DNA from: an uncultured Lachnospiraceae bacterium
GTDB lineage: Bacteria > Bacillota > Clostridia > Lachnospirales > Lachnospiraceae
Length of the DNA stretch: 64,000 bases
Direction of reading: 5' to 3'
Assembly: GCA_949948735.1 (NCBI GenBank)
Contig: CATLGV010000020.1
Span: 1-64,000, forward strand
Under the pieces are notes generated by a model. The model ran no database searches, was not told the origin of the DNA, and saw only the letters and a list, made by a program, of their open reading frames with translations. Shown in pieces: positions 32,387 through 41,289 of the stretch. Position 1 is the first letter of the stretch. The number at the start of each line of letters is the position of its first letter. Position numbers and translations under genes: made by a program.

Positions 32387-34183
32387 ATGGCGATGCGTAT
32401 AACAACGAAGATGATGCAGAATACATCACTCCGCAATCTCAATACCAATAAGGCGCGTCATGAAAAGCTGGTGAATCAGATGACGACCGGCAAGAAGATT
32501 TCCAGACCGTCGGACGATCCGATTATCGCGATTCGCTCCCTGAAGCTGAATTCCACCCTGGATAAGATCGACCAGTACTATGAGAAGAATTCCAAGGACG
32601 CGCAGAACTGGATTGAGCTTACGGCGTCGGCGCTCAGCACGGTGAGCGATATGCTGTCGAACGATATCCGTACCTGCATCAATCAGGCGGTGAGCAATTA
32701 TCAGAAGCAGGAGGACCGGCAGGCGACGCTCGAAAAGGTGGTAAACACCATAAAGGAGTTTTACGCGACGGGCAATGCGGAGAGCGGCGGCAGAAGCATC
32801 TTTACCGGATACCGCACGGATCTTCCGCTGACCTTTATGGAAGATAAGATTGAGAATTATTTTATTACGGAGCAGATGACCAACAGCAGCATCTCCAAGA
32901 TGACCTTTGTCAATACCGGCGATTTGAAGGGTATCAACGAGGGCAACTTTAACAATAAGGATGCAGGCGGAGAGTACACGCAGCAGACGCAGGAATATGA
33001 TGTGGCGACGCACGACATTTACCGTATCCGGCTTGCATACGACGATACGGATGTTGCGGCCTTTAAACGGGATGAGAACGGGCTGAGGATTCCGCAGCAG
33101 AACGCGCAGCCGGTCTTTGAGCTGGATGCGGACGGCAATCCGACGACAACGCCGGTTTATGAGAGGGACGCGGACGGTAATATTGTTTATGAAGCCGATG
33201 GCGTTACCCCGCGTCAGCTTTATGACAAATATGAATATGATCCGAATCTGACCCTGACATATAAGGACAGGACAGGGCTTGACGTAACCTACAGCATTAA
33301 CCGCGAATTTGACGATTCGACGGTTCCGCCGACCCAGACCTCAAAGGATATTGTTCCTTTTGACAGCGCAACCAACGAGGCGTACCAGTATGCTGTGGAT
33401 CACCCGGAAGCAATGGTATATATTGCCTCTACAGGAGAGCTTCTGCTGGGGGCGGATGTGAAGGAGGAGCTTTCCGTTCAGCCTTCTTCGACGGAGTTCC
33501 GCATCAGCTACGAGAAGAGCAACTGGGCCGAGGGAGATCTGGATCCCATTCACTACTTCTATGTGGAGCGGACGCAGCCCGAGACCGGCAGGACATTGAA
33601 GTACAACGAGAACTATCTGACGGATGAGCTGACGCCGGATGACAGGCAGATTATTGAGTATGACATAGGCAACCATCAGACAATCCGTGTCAATACGACA
33701 CCGGATGAGGTGTATAACCATGGCCTGGGCCGCGACGCCAAGGAGCTGGTGCAGATGATCGAGGAATATGCGGTGCTCGACGACAATTCCATCATGGTCA
33801 AGAAGCTGATTGATTCCGGTAAATATCAGGATAATGATCTGAAAAAGCTGGAAGAGCAGTATAAGGCGCTTCAAAAGGCAAAGACTATGGTAGGAGATAA
33901 GATTACCAAACGCCATGGTGAGATGCTTACGGAATGCGACAAATATATGAAGCAGACGACGCTTGCGGAGACGAACTGTGCGTCAAGAGGCAGCCGTCTG
34001 GAGCTGATACAGAACCGTTTGAACGTACAGCAGACCAGCTTCGGCGAACTGGTAAGCGAGAATGAGGATGTTGATTACGCAGACCTTACGATTCAGTTAA
34101 AGAGCGTGGAGATGACCTATCAGGCAGCGCTTTCCTCTATCAGCTATGTGCTGCAGACGACGCTGTTGGATTTTATCCGATAA
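32387..34183 (+). CDS. flgL: Flagellar hook-associated protein 3, enlarged
   Basis: The N-terminal (MMQNTSLRNLNTNKARHEKLVNQMTTGKKI) and C-terminal (SSISYVLQTTLLDFI) flagellin-like helices are those of FlgL. At 598 residues it is about twice the size of the E. coli protein. The extra central part (about 200-420) contains acidic DADGN-type segments (FELDADGNP, YERDADGNI). It begins 6 bases after the second flgK stop. FlgL joins FlgK to the filament. Confidence 0.92.
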   Translation: MAMRITTKMMQNTSLRNLNTNKARHEKLVNQMTTGKKISRPSDDPIIAIRSLKLNSTLDKIDQYYEKNSKDAQNWIELTASALSTVSDMLSNDIRTCINQAVSNYQKQEDRQATLEKVVNTIKEFYATGNAESGGRSIFTGYRTDLPLTFMEDKIENYFITEQMTNSSISKMTFVNTGDLKGINEGNFNNKDAGGEYTQQTQEYDVATHDIYRIRLAYDDTDVAAFKRDENGLRIPQQNAQPVFELDADGNPTTTPVYERDADGNIVYEADGVTPRQLYDKYEYDPNLTLTYKDRTGLDVTYSINREFDDSTVPPTQTSKDIVPFDSATNEAYQYAVDHPEAMVYIASTGELLLGADVKEELSVQPSSTEFRISYEKSNWAEGDLDPIHYFYVERTQPETGRTLKYNENYLTDELTPDDRQIIEYDIGNHQTIRVNTTPDEVYNHGLGRDAKELVQMIEEYAVLDDNSIMVKKLIDSGKYQDNDLKKLEEQYKALQKAKTMVGDKITKRHGEMLTECDKYMKQTTLAETNCASRGSRLELIQNRLNVQQTSFGELVSENEDVDYADLTIQLKSVEMTYQAALSSISYVLQTTLLDFIR

Positions 34184-34242
34184 GAGCTGCGGGATTTCGG
34201 TATACGGTTTTGCACAGGGATGTGCGTAGAAATGAGGAGAAT

Positions 34243-34710
34243 ATGGTAGAGATTGAAACAAGGGCATTTGGGAAGATTGCGATTGAAGAGGAAAAGATTA
34301 TCCGCTTTGAACGCGGTATTTTGGGATTTCCTGATTTGAAGGATTTTACCTTGATTTACAACATTGAAAAGGGAAGCGAGTCCAGTATCAAGTGGCTCCA
34401 GTCCCTGCAGGAGCCGGGGTTTGCGATGCCGGTGATGAATCCGGAGCTGGTAATGCCGGGATATACCCCGCAGTTTGACCGTGACTTCCTGGCGCCGCTG
34501 GGCGATAACCTGGACAGCGAGAACATTCTGATGTTTGTCACGGTTACGGTTCCAAGCGATGTTACCCAGACGACGGTGAACCTGAAGGCGCCGATTATTG
34601 TCAGCGTGGACAATCGCAAGGCTGTACAGCTCATCTGCGAGGATGAGCGTTACAGCATCAAGTATGCGATTTATGACGATTTGATGGCACACAAGGCAGT
34701 GGACGCATAA
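34243..34710 (+). CDS. fliW: Flagellar assembly factor FliW
   Basis: The ATG behind TGAGGAGA gives 155 residues; a longer frame upstream lacks a site. Signatures are [14 protein letters not shown] and the C-terminal [12 protein letters not shown]. FliW binds either flagellin or CsrA. When flagellin accumulates it is sequestered by FliW and CsrA is free to repress flagellin translation. It sits 19 bases upstream of csrA. Confidence 0.96.
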   Translation: MVEIETRAFGKIAIEEEKIIRFERGILGFPDLKDFTLIYNIEKGSESSIKWLQSLQEPGFAMPVMNPELVMPGYTPQFDRDFLAPLGDNLDSENILMFVTVTVPSDVTQTTVNLKAPIIVSVDNRKAVQLICEDERYSIKYAIYDDLMAHKAVDA

Positions 34711-34729
34711 AAAGAAGGCAGGTGAGTAT

Positions 34730-34948
34730 ATGCTGGCGCTATCAAGGAAGAAAGGCGAAGCTCTGATCATTAATAACGACGTAGAGATAACGGTGCTTGA
34801 AGTTAAGGGTGAGCAGGTAAAGCTGGGGATTAACGCCCCGAAAGATGTGGCTGTATACCGCAAGGAGGTATATGACCAGATACAGGAAGCCAATAAGGCC
34901 GCTTCAAATGTAGCAGGCGTAGAAGAGCTTGCGGATTTGTTAAAGTAG
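34730..34948 (+). CDS. csrA: Carbon storage regulator CsrA
   Basis: The 72-residue RNA-binding protein begins [20 protein letters not shown] and has the family's [16 protein letters not shown]. It binds GGA motifs in hairpin loops and at Shine-Dalgarno sequences. The three flagellin leaders downstream carry such loops, making them its probable targets. Longer than the 61-residue E. coli protein by a C-terminal tail, as common with FliW-regulated CsrA. Confidence 0.97.
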   Translation: MLALSRKKGEALIINNDVEITVLEVKGEQVKLGINAPKDVAVYRKEVYDQIQEANKAASNVAGVEELADLLK

Positions 34949-34975
34949 GGATTGGCCTGAGAAAATAAAAGAATA

Positions 34976-35012
34976 AAAAGGCAGCGAATCGTGGCGGTTC
35001 GCTGCCTTTTCT
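34976..35012 (+). terminator. Terminator after csrA
   Basis: AAAAGGCAGCGAA and TTCGCTGCCTTTT form a 13-base-pair stem with a 9-base loop, followed by CTCTTTTT. It ends the flgM-csrA transcript. Confidence 0.92.
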
Positions 35013-35098
35013 CTTTTTAATTGCTGCCCTTAATGCTGCAATTTCGGCATCTTTATCAGACCTTAACCCAAATGTAAAAAATAAAATCTGAATCGCTA

Positions 35099-35125
35099 TA
35101 AAGTATCCGCACAGTCCGCCGATAT
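35099..35125 (+). promoter_or_regulatory. Sigma-28 promoter of flagellin gene 1
   Basis: TAAA, 15 bases, GCCGATAT. The same element recurs before flagellins 2 and 3 with a 16-base spacer. Confidence 0.88.
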
Positions 35126-35259
35126 AATTAGTGTAAGAATCTTTCGTATAATAAATCCGGTCACCGGCTCTGCAGGAGGCGCGCCCATAAGAGCCGGCGC
35201 CCGAGACTTTTGCGGCAAAGGGATTCTTAAAAATCAAAATGAAGACAGTGTGATAGGCA

Positions 35260-35370
35260 ACGGAAAAAGGATTTTCCGTGGGGAAAGGGATTTCCCGTGG
35301 GAAAAGGGCTTCCGGGAATATTTCGGAAAACCTTACGGGGGAAAGACGCCCCTGTCAAAAACAAGGAGGT
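35260..35370 (+). promoter_or_regulatory. Flagellin 1 leader with GGA-loop hairpins (CsrA sites)
   Basis: Hairpin one (35260-35279) has an 8-base-pair stem and an AGGA tetraloop. Hairpin two (35281-35296) has stem GGGAAA/TTTCCC and a GGGA loop. A weaker third stem GGAA/TTCC follows. The Shine-Dalgarno AAGGAGG (35363-35369) is another GGA site. This matches the known CsrA preference. The hairpins were found by reading; binding is inferred. Confidence 0.75.
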
Positions 35371-35376
35371 AAAATT

Positions 35377-36891
35377 ATGGTAGTACAGCACAATCTTACA
35401 GCGATGAACTCTAACAGAATGTTAGGAATCACACAGGGAACATTATCCAAGTCCACAGAGAAGTTATCTTCCGGCTACAAGGTAAACCGTGCGGCAGACG
35501 ACGCGGCAGGCCTTGCGATTTCCGAGAAGATGAGAAAGCAGATCAGAGGACTTACACAGGCGTCCGCAAACGCTGAGGACGGCATCAGCTCCGTACAGAC
35601 AGCAGAAGGCGCATTGACGGAAGTACATGATATGCTCCAGAGAATGAACGAGCTGGCAGTAAAGGCGGCAAACGGCACGAACTCTGAGGACGACCGTTCT
35701 TATATCCAGGACGAGATCGACCAGCTGACACAGGAAATCGACCGTGTAGCGGAGACGACCAAGTTCAACGAGACCTATCTGTTAAAGGGCGACACCAAGA
35801 ATAAGGACGCTATGGGCTATACTTATTCTTATAAGGCAGTCGGCGCTGACGCTGCAAACGGAAAGGCAACGGCAACGGTAAGCTTTTCTACTGCGGTTAC
35901 AGGCGGAACGACCGCTTCTCAGCTGGGTCTGACTGATATTACGTTTGAAGCTGGAGACGGCAAGGATGTTACTGCGGCAGATATCAACAATCTGGCAAAG
36001 GCAATCCGGGATCAGGGTATCACGGTTACAACCAGTACCGTAAATAATGCAGTTGCTTATTCTGTTTCCCTGAACGGCAGCGACGCAAAGAGCAATTATG
36101 ATGTTGTTATGAAGACCGACACGCAGTTTGAGATTGTAAATGCGAAGGGCAACAAGGTTGCAACCGTAAACTTGACAGACGGCATGGGCGCGAACAAGAC
36201 GGCGGGTCGTTCCGAGGTTATAACAGCTTATACGGCAACGGCAGCATATGTCGAGGGCGATGTATATTCCTTCTATGACAAGGACGGCAACGCAATCTCC
36301 GCAAACAAGCTGGACCAGTACTTTACGGCAAATAAGGCGAATGCAACTGCAGGCGCAACCGCTACCGGCAAGACTGAGATCTTTGCAAACGCAGGCGCAC
36401 CGAAGGTATATGACGTACTCGGCAAGGAGCTGTCCGCAAAGGATATGGCGACAATGGTTATGGGAACCAAGGATAAGACCGCAGATCTGCACCTTGATTT
36501 CCATGTAGGCGCAGACGGCACCTCAAACAACAAGATCAACATCAACATCGAAGCGATGAGCGCAAAGAGCCTTGGCGTCAACGGACTCCGCGTAGACGGC
36601 ACGAGCGGCACCAACGCAACAGACGCAATCGAGACGATTGCAGCGGCAATCAAGAAGGTATCTACCCAGAGATCCGCACTCGGTGCAGTACAGAACCGCT
36701 TAGAGCATACGATCAACAACCTGGATAACATCGTAGAGAACACAACCGCTGCTGAGAGCCAGATTCGTGATACGGATATGGCGACAGAGATGGTGAAGTA
36801 CTCCAACGCGAATATCCTTTCACAGGCAGGCCAGTCCATGCTGGCACAGGCGAACCAGTCCAACCAGGGCGTACTCAGCCTGTTAGGCTAA
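35377..36891 (+). CDS. fliC: Flagellin (first copy)
   Basis: The 504-residue filament protein begins [17 protein letters not shown] after AAGGAGG; a longer upstream frame reads through the leader and is rejected. Its N-terminal ~145 and C-terminal ~120 residues are nearly identical to the other two copies; the middle differs. [17 protein letters not shown] lies where TLR5 contacts flagellins. Exported with FliS. Own sigma-28 promoter, leader and terminator. Confidence 0.98.
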   Translation: MVVQHNLTAMNSNRMLGITQGTLSKSTEKLSSGYKVNRAADDAAGLAISEKMRKQIRGLTQASANAEDGISSVQTAEGALTEVHDMLQRMNELAVKAANGTNSEDDRSYIQDEIDQLTQEIDRVAETTKFNETYLLKGDTKNKDAMGYTYSYKAVGADAANGKATATVSFSTAVTGGTTASQLGLTDITFEAGDGKDVTAADINNLAKAIRDQGITVTTSTVNNAVAYSVSLNGSDAKSNYDVVMKTDTQFEIVNAKGNKVATVNLTDGMGANKTAGRSEVITAYTATAAYVEGDVYSFYDKDGNAISANKLDQYFTANKANATAGATATGKTEIFANAGAPKVYDVLGKELSAKDMATMVMGTKDKTADLHLDFHVGADGTSNNKININIEAMSAKSLGVNGLRVDGTSGTNATDAIETIAAAIKKVSTQRSALGAVQNRLEHTINNLDNIVENTTAAESQIRDTDMATEMVKYSNANILSQAGQSMLAQANQSNQGVLSLLG

Positions 36892-36948
36892 TGACTGCTT
36901 GGCAAAATTGTAAAATGGGAAGAGTGTAATCGCTTTACTTCTACCATA

Positions 36949-36981
36949 AGAAGGGGCCGTCCGACAGGACGGCTCCTTTTG
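36949..36981 (+). terminator. Terminator after flagellin 1
   Basis: AAGGGGCCGTCC and GGACGGCTCCTT pair with a GACA loop and one G-U, followed by TTTT. Confidence 0.88.
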
Positions 36982-37030
36982 CTGTGCAAAAATCGCGGCA
37001 GTATAAATTGCTAAAAACGATTCGGAGATA

Positions 37031-37058
37031 TAAAGTTTTGAAGAGACATTGCCGATAT
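37031..37058 (+). promoter_or_regulatory. Sigma-28 promoter of flagellin gene 2
   Basis: TAAA, 16 bases, GCCGATAT. No other gene or element is seen in the 397-base gap apart from the terminator and leader listed separately. Confidence 0.85.
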
Positions 37059-37191
37059 AAAAAATGTAAAGAGAGTATTCGGTAATAATCCCGGGCGGCA
37101 GTATTACAGGAGGCGCGCCGGTACAGCTGATAACCGGTTTTATTATAGAAAGATTCTTCAACAAATTTAATCAAAGACAGTGCGATAGGCA

Positions 37192-37282
37192 ACGGAAAAA
37201 GGATTTTCCGTGGGAAAAGGATTTCCCGTGGGGGAGAAGCTTCCACATTTGAGGAAAGATACCCCTGTCAAAACAAGGAGGT
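37192..37282 (+). promoter_or_regulatory. Flagellin 2 leader with two AGGA-loop hairpins
   Basis: Hairpin one (37192-37211) is identical to that of unit 1. Hairpin two (37212-37227) has stem GGGAAA/TTTCCC and loop AGGA. A third stem GTGG/CCAC follows at 37228-37246. AAGGAGG precedes the start. Confidence 0.78.
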
Positions 37283-37288
37283 AAAATT

Positions 37289-38779
37289 ATGGTAGTACAG
37301 CACAATCTTACAGCGATGAACTCTAACAGAATGTTAGGAATCACACAGGGAACATTATCCAAGTCCACAGAGAAGTTATCTTCCGGCTACAAGGTAAACC
37401 GTGCGGCAGACGACGCGGCAGGCCTTGCGATTTCCGAGAAGATGAGAAAGCAGATCAGAGGACTTACACAGGCGTCCGCAAACGCTGAGGACGGCATCAG
37501 CTCCGTACAGACAGCAGAAGGCGCATTGACGGAAGTACATGATATGCTCCAGAGAATGAACGAGCTGGCAGTAAAGGCGGCAAACGGCACGAACTCTGAG
37601 GACGACCGTTCTTATATCCAGGACGAGATCGACCAGCTGACACAGGAAATCGACCGTGTAGCGGAGACGACCAAGTTCAACGAGACCTATCTGTTAAAGG
37701 GCGACACCAAGAATAAGGATGGCATGGGCTATACCTATTCTTACAAGGCAGTTGACGCAGCGAGCAAGGCTGACGCTACAGTATCATTCTCAGCCGGAGA
37801 CACTGCTTCCGGCCTGAAGGCAACCGTAGCTTTCGCAACTGCTGACGGCAAGGACGTTACCGCTGCAGACGCAAACAACCTCGCAAAGGCAATCCGGGAT
37901 CAGGGTCTTACGATTACCACCAGCACCGTAAACAATGCGGTTGCTTATTCTGTTTCCCTCAACGGCAGCGATGCGAAGAGCAACTTTGATGTTGTTGCAA
38001 ATGCGGACGGCACATCCTTTAAGGTTGTAAACGCAAAGGGCAACGAGGTTGCAACCGTAACGATAACAGACGGTGCGACAGACAAGACAGCGGGCCGTTC
38101 CGAGATCGTGACGGCTTACACGGCAACAGCTGCATACGCGGTAGGCGATGTATATTCCTTCTATGACAAGGACGGCAACGCAATCTCCGCAAACAAGCTG
38201 GATCAGTACTTTACGGCAAACGTAGCCGGCGCGACCGCTGGTTCTACGGCTACCGGTACGACTCAGATCTTTGCAAACGCAGGCGCACCGAAGGTGTACG
38301 ACGTACTTGGCAAGGAGCTGTCCGCACAGACCAGAGCGGATATGGTTATGGGTACCAAGGATAAGACAGCAGATCTGCACCTTGACTTCCATGTAGGCGC
38401 AGACGGCACCGCAAACAACAAGATCAACATCAATATCGAAGCGATGAGCGCAAAGAGCCTTGGCGTCAACGGACTCCGCGTAGACGGCACAAACGGCACA
38501 AACGCAACAGATTCCATCGAGACGATTGCAGCGGCAATCAAGAAGGTATCTACCCAGAGATCCGCACTCGGTGCAGTACAGAACCGCTTAGAGCATACGA
38601 TCAACAACCTGGATAACATCGTAGAGAACACAACCGCTGCCGAGAGCCAGATCCGTGATACGGATATGGCGACAGAGATGGTGAAGTACTCCAATGCGAA
38701 TATCCTTTCACAGGCAGGCCAGTCTATGCTTGCACAGGCGAACCAGTCCAACCAGGGCGTACTCAGCCTGTTAGGCTAA
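37289..38779 (+). CDS. fliC: Flagellin (second copy)
   Basis: The 496-residue product shares the N- and C-terminal helical domains with the other copies. The central D2/D3-like region (about 150-360) differs by many substitutions and small gaps, keeping blocks such as [14 protein letters not shown]-like and [20 protein letters not shown]. This suggests variable surface-exposed regions on a fixed core. Start and Shine-Dalgarno are as in copy 1. Confidence 0.98.
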   Translation: MVVQHNLTAMNSNRMLGITQGTLSKSTEKLSSGYKVNRAADDAAGLAISEKMRKQIRGLTQASANAEDGISSVQTAEGALTEVHDMLQRMNELAVKAANGTNSEDDRSYIQDEIDQLTQEIDRVAETTKFNETYLLKGDTKNKDGMGYTYSYKAVDAASKADATVSFSAGDTASGLKATVAFATADGKDVTAADANNLAKAIRDQGLTITTSTVNNAVAYSVSLNGSDAKSNFDVVANADGTSFKVVNAKGNEVATVTITDGATDKTAGRSEIVTAYTATAAYAVGDVYSFYDKDGNAISANKLDQYFTANVAGATAGSTATGTTQIFANAGAPKVYDVLGKELSAQTRADMVMGTKDKTADLHLDFHVGADGTANNKININIEAMSAKSLGVNGLRVDGTNGTNATDSIETIAAAIKKVSTQRSALGAVQNRLEHTINNLDNIVENTTAAESQIRDTDMATEMVKYSNANILSQAGQSMLAQANQSNQGVLSLLG

Positions 38780-38837
38780 TGGCTGCTTGACAGTATCATA
38801 AAACGGAAAGCGTATAACCGCTTTACTTCTACCATTA

Positions 38838-38876
38838 GAAGGGGCTGCCCTGCCGGGCGGCCCCTTCTTGAATTTT
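38838..38876 (+). terminator. Terminator after flagellin 2
   Basis: GAAGGGGCTGCCC and GGGCGGCCCCTTC pair with a TGCC loop, followed by TTGAATTTTT. Confidence 0.85.
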
Positions 38877-38908
38877 TAATATATTTGTAAAAAAATGAAA
38901 GCCGGATA

Positions 38909-38936
38909 TAAAGTTTTTGAGGGACAGCGCCGATAT
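38909..38936 (+). promoter_or_regulatory. Sigma-28 promoter of flagellin gene 3
   Basis: TAAA, 16 bases, GCCGATAT. The 351-base gap holds only this promoter, the preceding terminator and the leader. Confidence 0.85.
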
Positions 38937-39033
38937 AGATAATGTAAACAATACTTACGGGATTATAAATGCCTGGGGTTTATGAGCCTGTAAGATTCTT
39001 AAATTAAATTCATCAAGGACAGTGCTACAGGCA

Positions 39034-39124
39034 ACGGAAAAAGGATTTTCCGTGGGAGAAGGATTTCCTGTGGACAGAAGCTTCCACATATGAGGGAAGA
39101 CGCCCCTGTCGAAAACAAGGAGGT
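39034..39124 (+). promoter_or_regulatory. Flagellin 3 leader with AGGA-loop hairpins kept by G-U pairs
   Basis: Hairpin one (39034-39053) matches the other units. Hairpin two (39054-39069) reads GGGAGA/TTTCCT around AGGA: relative to unit 2 the stem changed at two positions yet still pairs through G-U. A third stem TGTGGA/TCCACA lies at 39069-39088. The preserved loop and pairing argue for selection. Confidence 0.78.
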
Positions 39125-39130
39125 AAAATT

Positions 39131-40621
39131 ATGGTAGTACAGCACAATCTCACAGCAATGAACTCTAACAGAATGTTAGGAATCACACAGGGGACATTAT
39201 CCAAGTCCACAGAGAAGTTATCTTCCGGCTACAAGGTAAACCGTGCGGCAGACGACGCAGCAGGCCTTGCGATTTCCGAGAAGATGAGAAAGCAGATCAG
39301 AGGACTTACACAGGCGTCCGCAAACGCTGAGGACGGCATCAGCTCCGTACAGACAGCAGAAGGCGCATTGACGGAAGTGCATGATATGCTTCAGAGAATG
39401 AACGAGCTGGCAGTAAAGGCGGCAAACGGCACGAACTCTGAGGACGACCGTTCTTACATTCAGGACGAGATTGACCAGCTGACACAGGAAATCGACCGTG
39501 TAGCGGAGACGACCAAGTTCAACGAGACTTATCTGTTAAAGGGCGACACCAAGAATAAGGATGCGATGGGCTATACTTATTCTTATAAGGCAGTTGAGAC
39601 CGCAGAGAAGGCGACTGTAAAGTTTGCATCCGAGAACGGCGGAACAACCGCTTCCGGACTGACGGCAACTGTAGCGTTTGAGGAAGCTGACAACACGAAG
39701 GGTGTTTCTGCATCCGATTCCAACAATCTGGCAAAAGCGCTCAGAGATCAGGGTCTTACCATCACGACAAGCACCGTGAATAATGAAGTGGCTTATTCTA
39801 TCTCTCTGAACGGCAGTGACGCAAAGAGCAATTTCGATGTAGTTACGGATGCGACAGATGAGAAGAAGTTTTATATTGTAAATGCAAAGGGCAACAAGGT
39901 TGCTACCGTAACCGTAGCGGATACGGGAAAAACCGCAGGCCGTTCCGAAATTATAACGGCTTATACGGCGACTGCAGCGTATGCCGTAGGAGATGTATAC
40001 GCTCTGTATGACAAGGACGGCAATGCGATTTCCGCAAACAAGCTGGATCAGTATTTCACAGCAAACGAAGAGGGCGCAAAAGCTGGTTCTACCGCAGCTG
40101 CAGGCAAGATTTTTGCAAACGCAGGCGCACCGAAGGTATACGATGTACTTGGAAAAGAGTTGTCTGCAAAAGAGAAGGCTTCCCTGATTGCGGCAACCAA
40201 GGATAAGACAGCAGATCTGCACCTTGACTTCCATGTAGGCGCAGACGGTACCGCAAACAACAAGATCAACATCAATATCGAAGCGATGAGCGCAAAGAGC
40301 CTCGGCGTCAACGGACTCCGTGTAGACGGCACCAACGGCACGAACGCAACAGATTCTATCGAGACGATTGCAGCGGCAATCAAGAAGGTATCTACCCAGA
40401 GATCCGCACTCGGTGCAGTACAGAACCGCTTAGAGCATACGATCAACAACCTGGATAACATCGTAGAGAACACAACCGCTGCCGAGAGCCAGATTCGCGA
40501 TACGGATATGGCTACAGAGATGGTGAAGTACTCCAATGCGAATATCCTTTCACAGGCAGGCCAGTCTATGCTTGCACAGGCGAACCAGTCTAACCAGGGC
40601 GTACTCAGCCTCTTAGGCTAA
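39131..40621 (+). CDS. fliC: Flagellin (third copy)
   Basis: This 496-residue product has the same conserved ends and the most divergent centre (for example EEADNTKGVSASDSNN replaces the [13 protein letters not shown]-type block). Promoter, leader and ribosome site are as in the other units. It is directly followed by a terminator and then flaG-fliD-fliS. Confidence 0.98.
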   Translation: MVVQHNLTAMNSNRMLGITQGTLSKSTEKLSSGYKVNRAADDAAGLAISEKMRKQIRGLTQASANAEDGISSVQTAEGALTEVHDMLQRMNELAVKAANGTNSEDDRSYIQDEIDQLTQEIDRVAETTKFNETYLLKGDTKNKDAMGYTYSYKAVETAEKATVKFASENGGTTASGLTATVAFEEADNTKGVSASDSNNLAKALRDQGLTITTSTVNNEVAYSISLNGSDAKSNFDVVTDATDEKKFYIVNAKGNKVATVTVADTGKTAGRSEIITAYTATAAYAVGDVYALYDKDGNAISANKLDQYFTANEEGAKAGSTAAAGKIFANAGAPKVYDVLGKELSAKEKASLIAATKDKTADLHLDFHVGADGTANNKININIEAMSAKSLGVNGLRVDGTNGTNATDSIETIAAAIKKVSTQRSALGAVQNRLEHTINNLDNIVENTTAAESQIRDTDMATEMVKYSNANILSQAGQSMLAQANQSNQGVLSLLG

Positions 40622-40687
40622 TAGCCGTTTTGCGATAGCGAATCAAACAGAACAGGAAGAGCGTGAAACGCATTACTTCTGTCATAA

Positions 40688-40722
40688 AGAAGAGGCTGCC
40701 GGAGTCCGGCAGTCTCTTTTTT
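40688..40722 (+). terminator. Terminator after flagellin 3
   Basis: AAGAGGCTGCCGG and CCGGCAGTCTCTT pair with an AGT loop and one G-U, followed by a run of T. Confidence 0.88.
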
Positions 40723-40757
40723 GAATAAAATATCCTGACAAAAAGTGATTTACCTGT

Positions 40758-40784
40758 TAATGTTTTGCGAAATAAAGCCGATAT
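40758..40784 (+). promoter_or_regulatory. Sigma-28 promoter of flaG-fliD-fliS
   Basis: GCCGATAT is present with TAAT, one base off TAAA, 15 bases upstream. Transcription would cover flaG, fliD, fliS and the chaperone gene after it. Confidence 0.7.
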
Positions 40785-40832
40785 AAAGAATGAACAATAT
40801 TGATTAGCATGCGTGACATGGAGGTGATAAGC

Positions 40833-41267
40833 ATGTATGTAGAGCCTATGACAGGTGTTAGCACACAGCAGGTGAGCCAGCCGGTTCAACCGGTTCAGTC
40901 AGCGAGCCAGCCGGCGGCAGCGAAAAAGACTGCTGAAACACAAAATACGGAATCCACGGAAGGAAAATTTAAGAGCCAGCCACAGGCGGCAGAAAAAGCA
41001 ATTGAGTTCTCAGGGGATGTAGAGAGTCTGATGAAGGATGATACGGCATTTCAGGATAAACTCAAAAAAATTATGGAACAGGTGGCGTCGGCGCTGCCGA
41101 ATGCGGAAGCAAAGTTTGGCATTCACGAGAAGACAAACCGCATAACCATCACCCTGGTGGATAAGGATACGCAGGAGGTCATTAAGGAGATTCCCCCGGA
41201 AAAGAGCCTTGACCTGATTGCGAAGCGCATGGAGCTTGCGGGCGTCCTGGTGGATGAGAAGTTGTAA
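40833..41267 (+). CDS. flaG: FlaG family flagellar protein
   Basis: The ATG 7 bases after GGAGGTGAT gives 144 residues. The N-terminal half is Gln/Ala/Pro-rich and low in structure. The C-terminal half matches FlaG (FGIHEKTNRITITLVDKDTQEVIKEIPPE). FlaG affects filament length in several bacteria. It precedes fliD by 22 bases, the usual order. Confidence 0.92.
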   Translation: MYVEPMTGVSTQQVSQPVQPVQSASQPAAAKKTAETQNTESTEGKFKSQPQAAEKAIEFSGDVESLMKDDTAFQDKLKKIMEQVASALPNAEAKFGIHEKTNRITITLVDKDTQEVIKEIPPEKSLDLIAKRMELAGVLVDEKL

Positions 41268-41289
41268 TATAGCAATGGAGGGATAGGAT

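Larger units (their letters stand above)
35099..40722 (+). repeat. Tandem triplication of promoter-leader-flagellin-terminator unit
   Basis: Three units of about 1.9 kb repeat head to tail: sigma-28 promoters at 35099, 37031 and 38909, GGA-hairpin leaders, flagellin frames at 35377, 37289 and 39131, and U-tract terminators. The first ~430 bases and last ~330 bases of the genes are almost identical. The middle ~700 bases and the intergenic segments have diverged. This pattern suggests old duplication with continuing gene conversion at the ends. Confidence 0.9.

Noticed and set aside
35278-35376. Extending flagellin 1 upstream to an earlier in-frame start
   Set aside because: The extra 33 residues read through the GGA-hairpin leader. 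The other two flagellins lack it and all have AAGGAGG directly before the internal ATG.
35099-40722. CRISPR-like or mobile-element repeats in the flagellin region
   Set aside because: The repeated sequence is explained by triplicated flagellin units; no short direct repeats with spacers and no transposase were seen.
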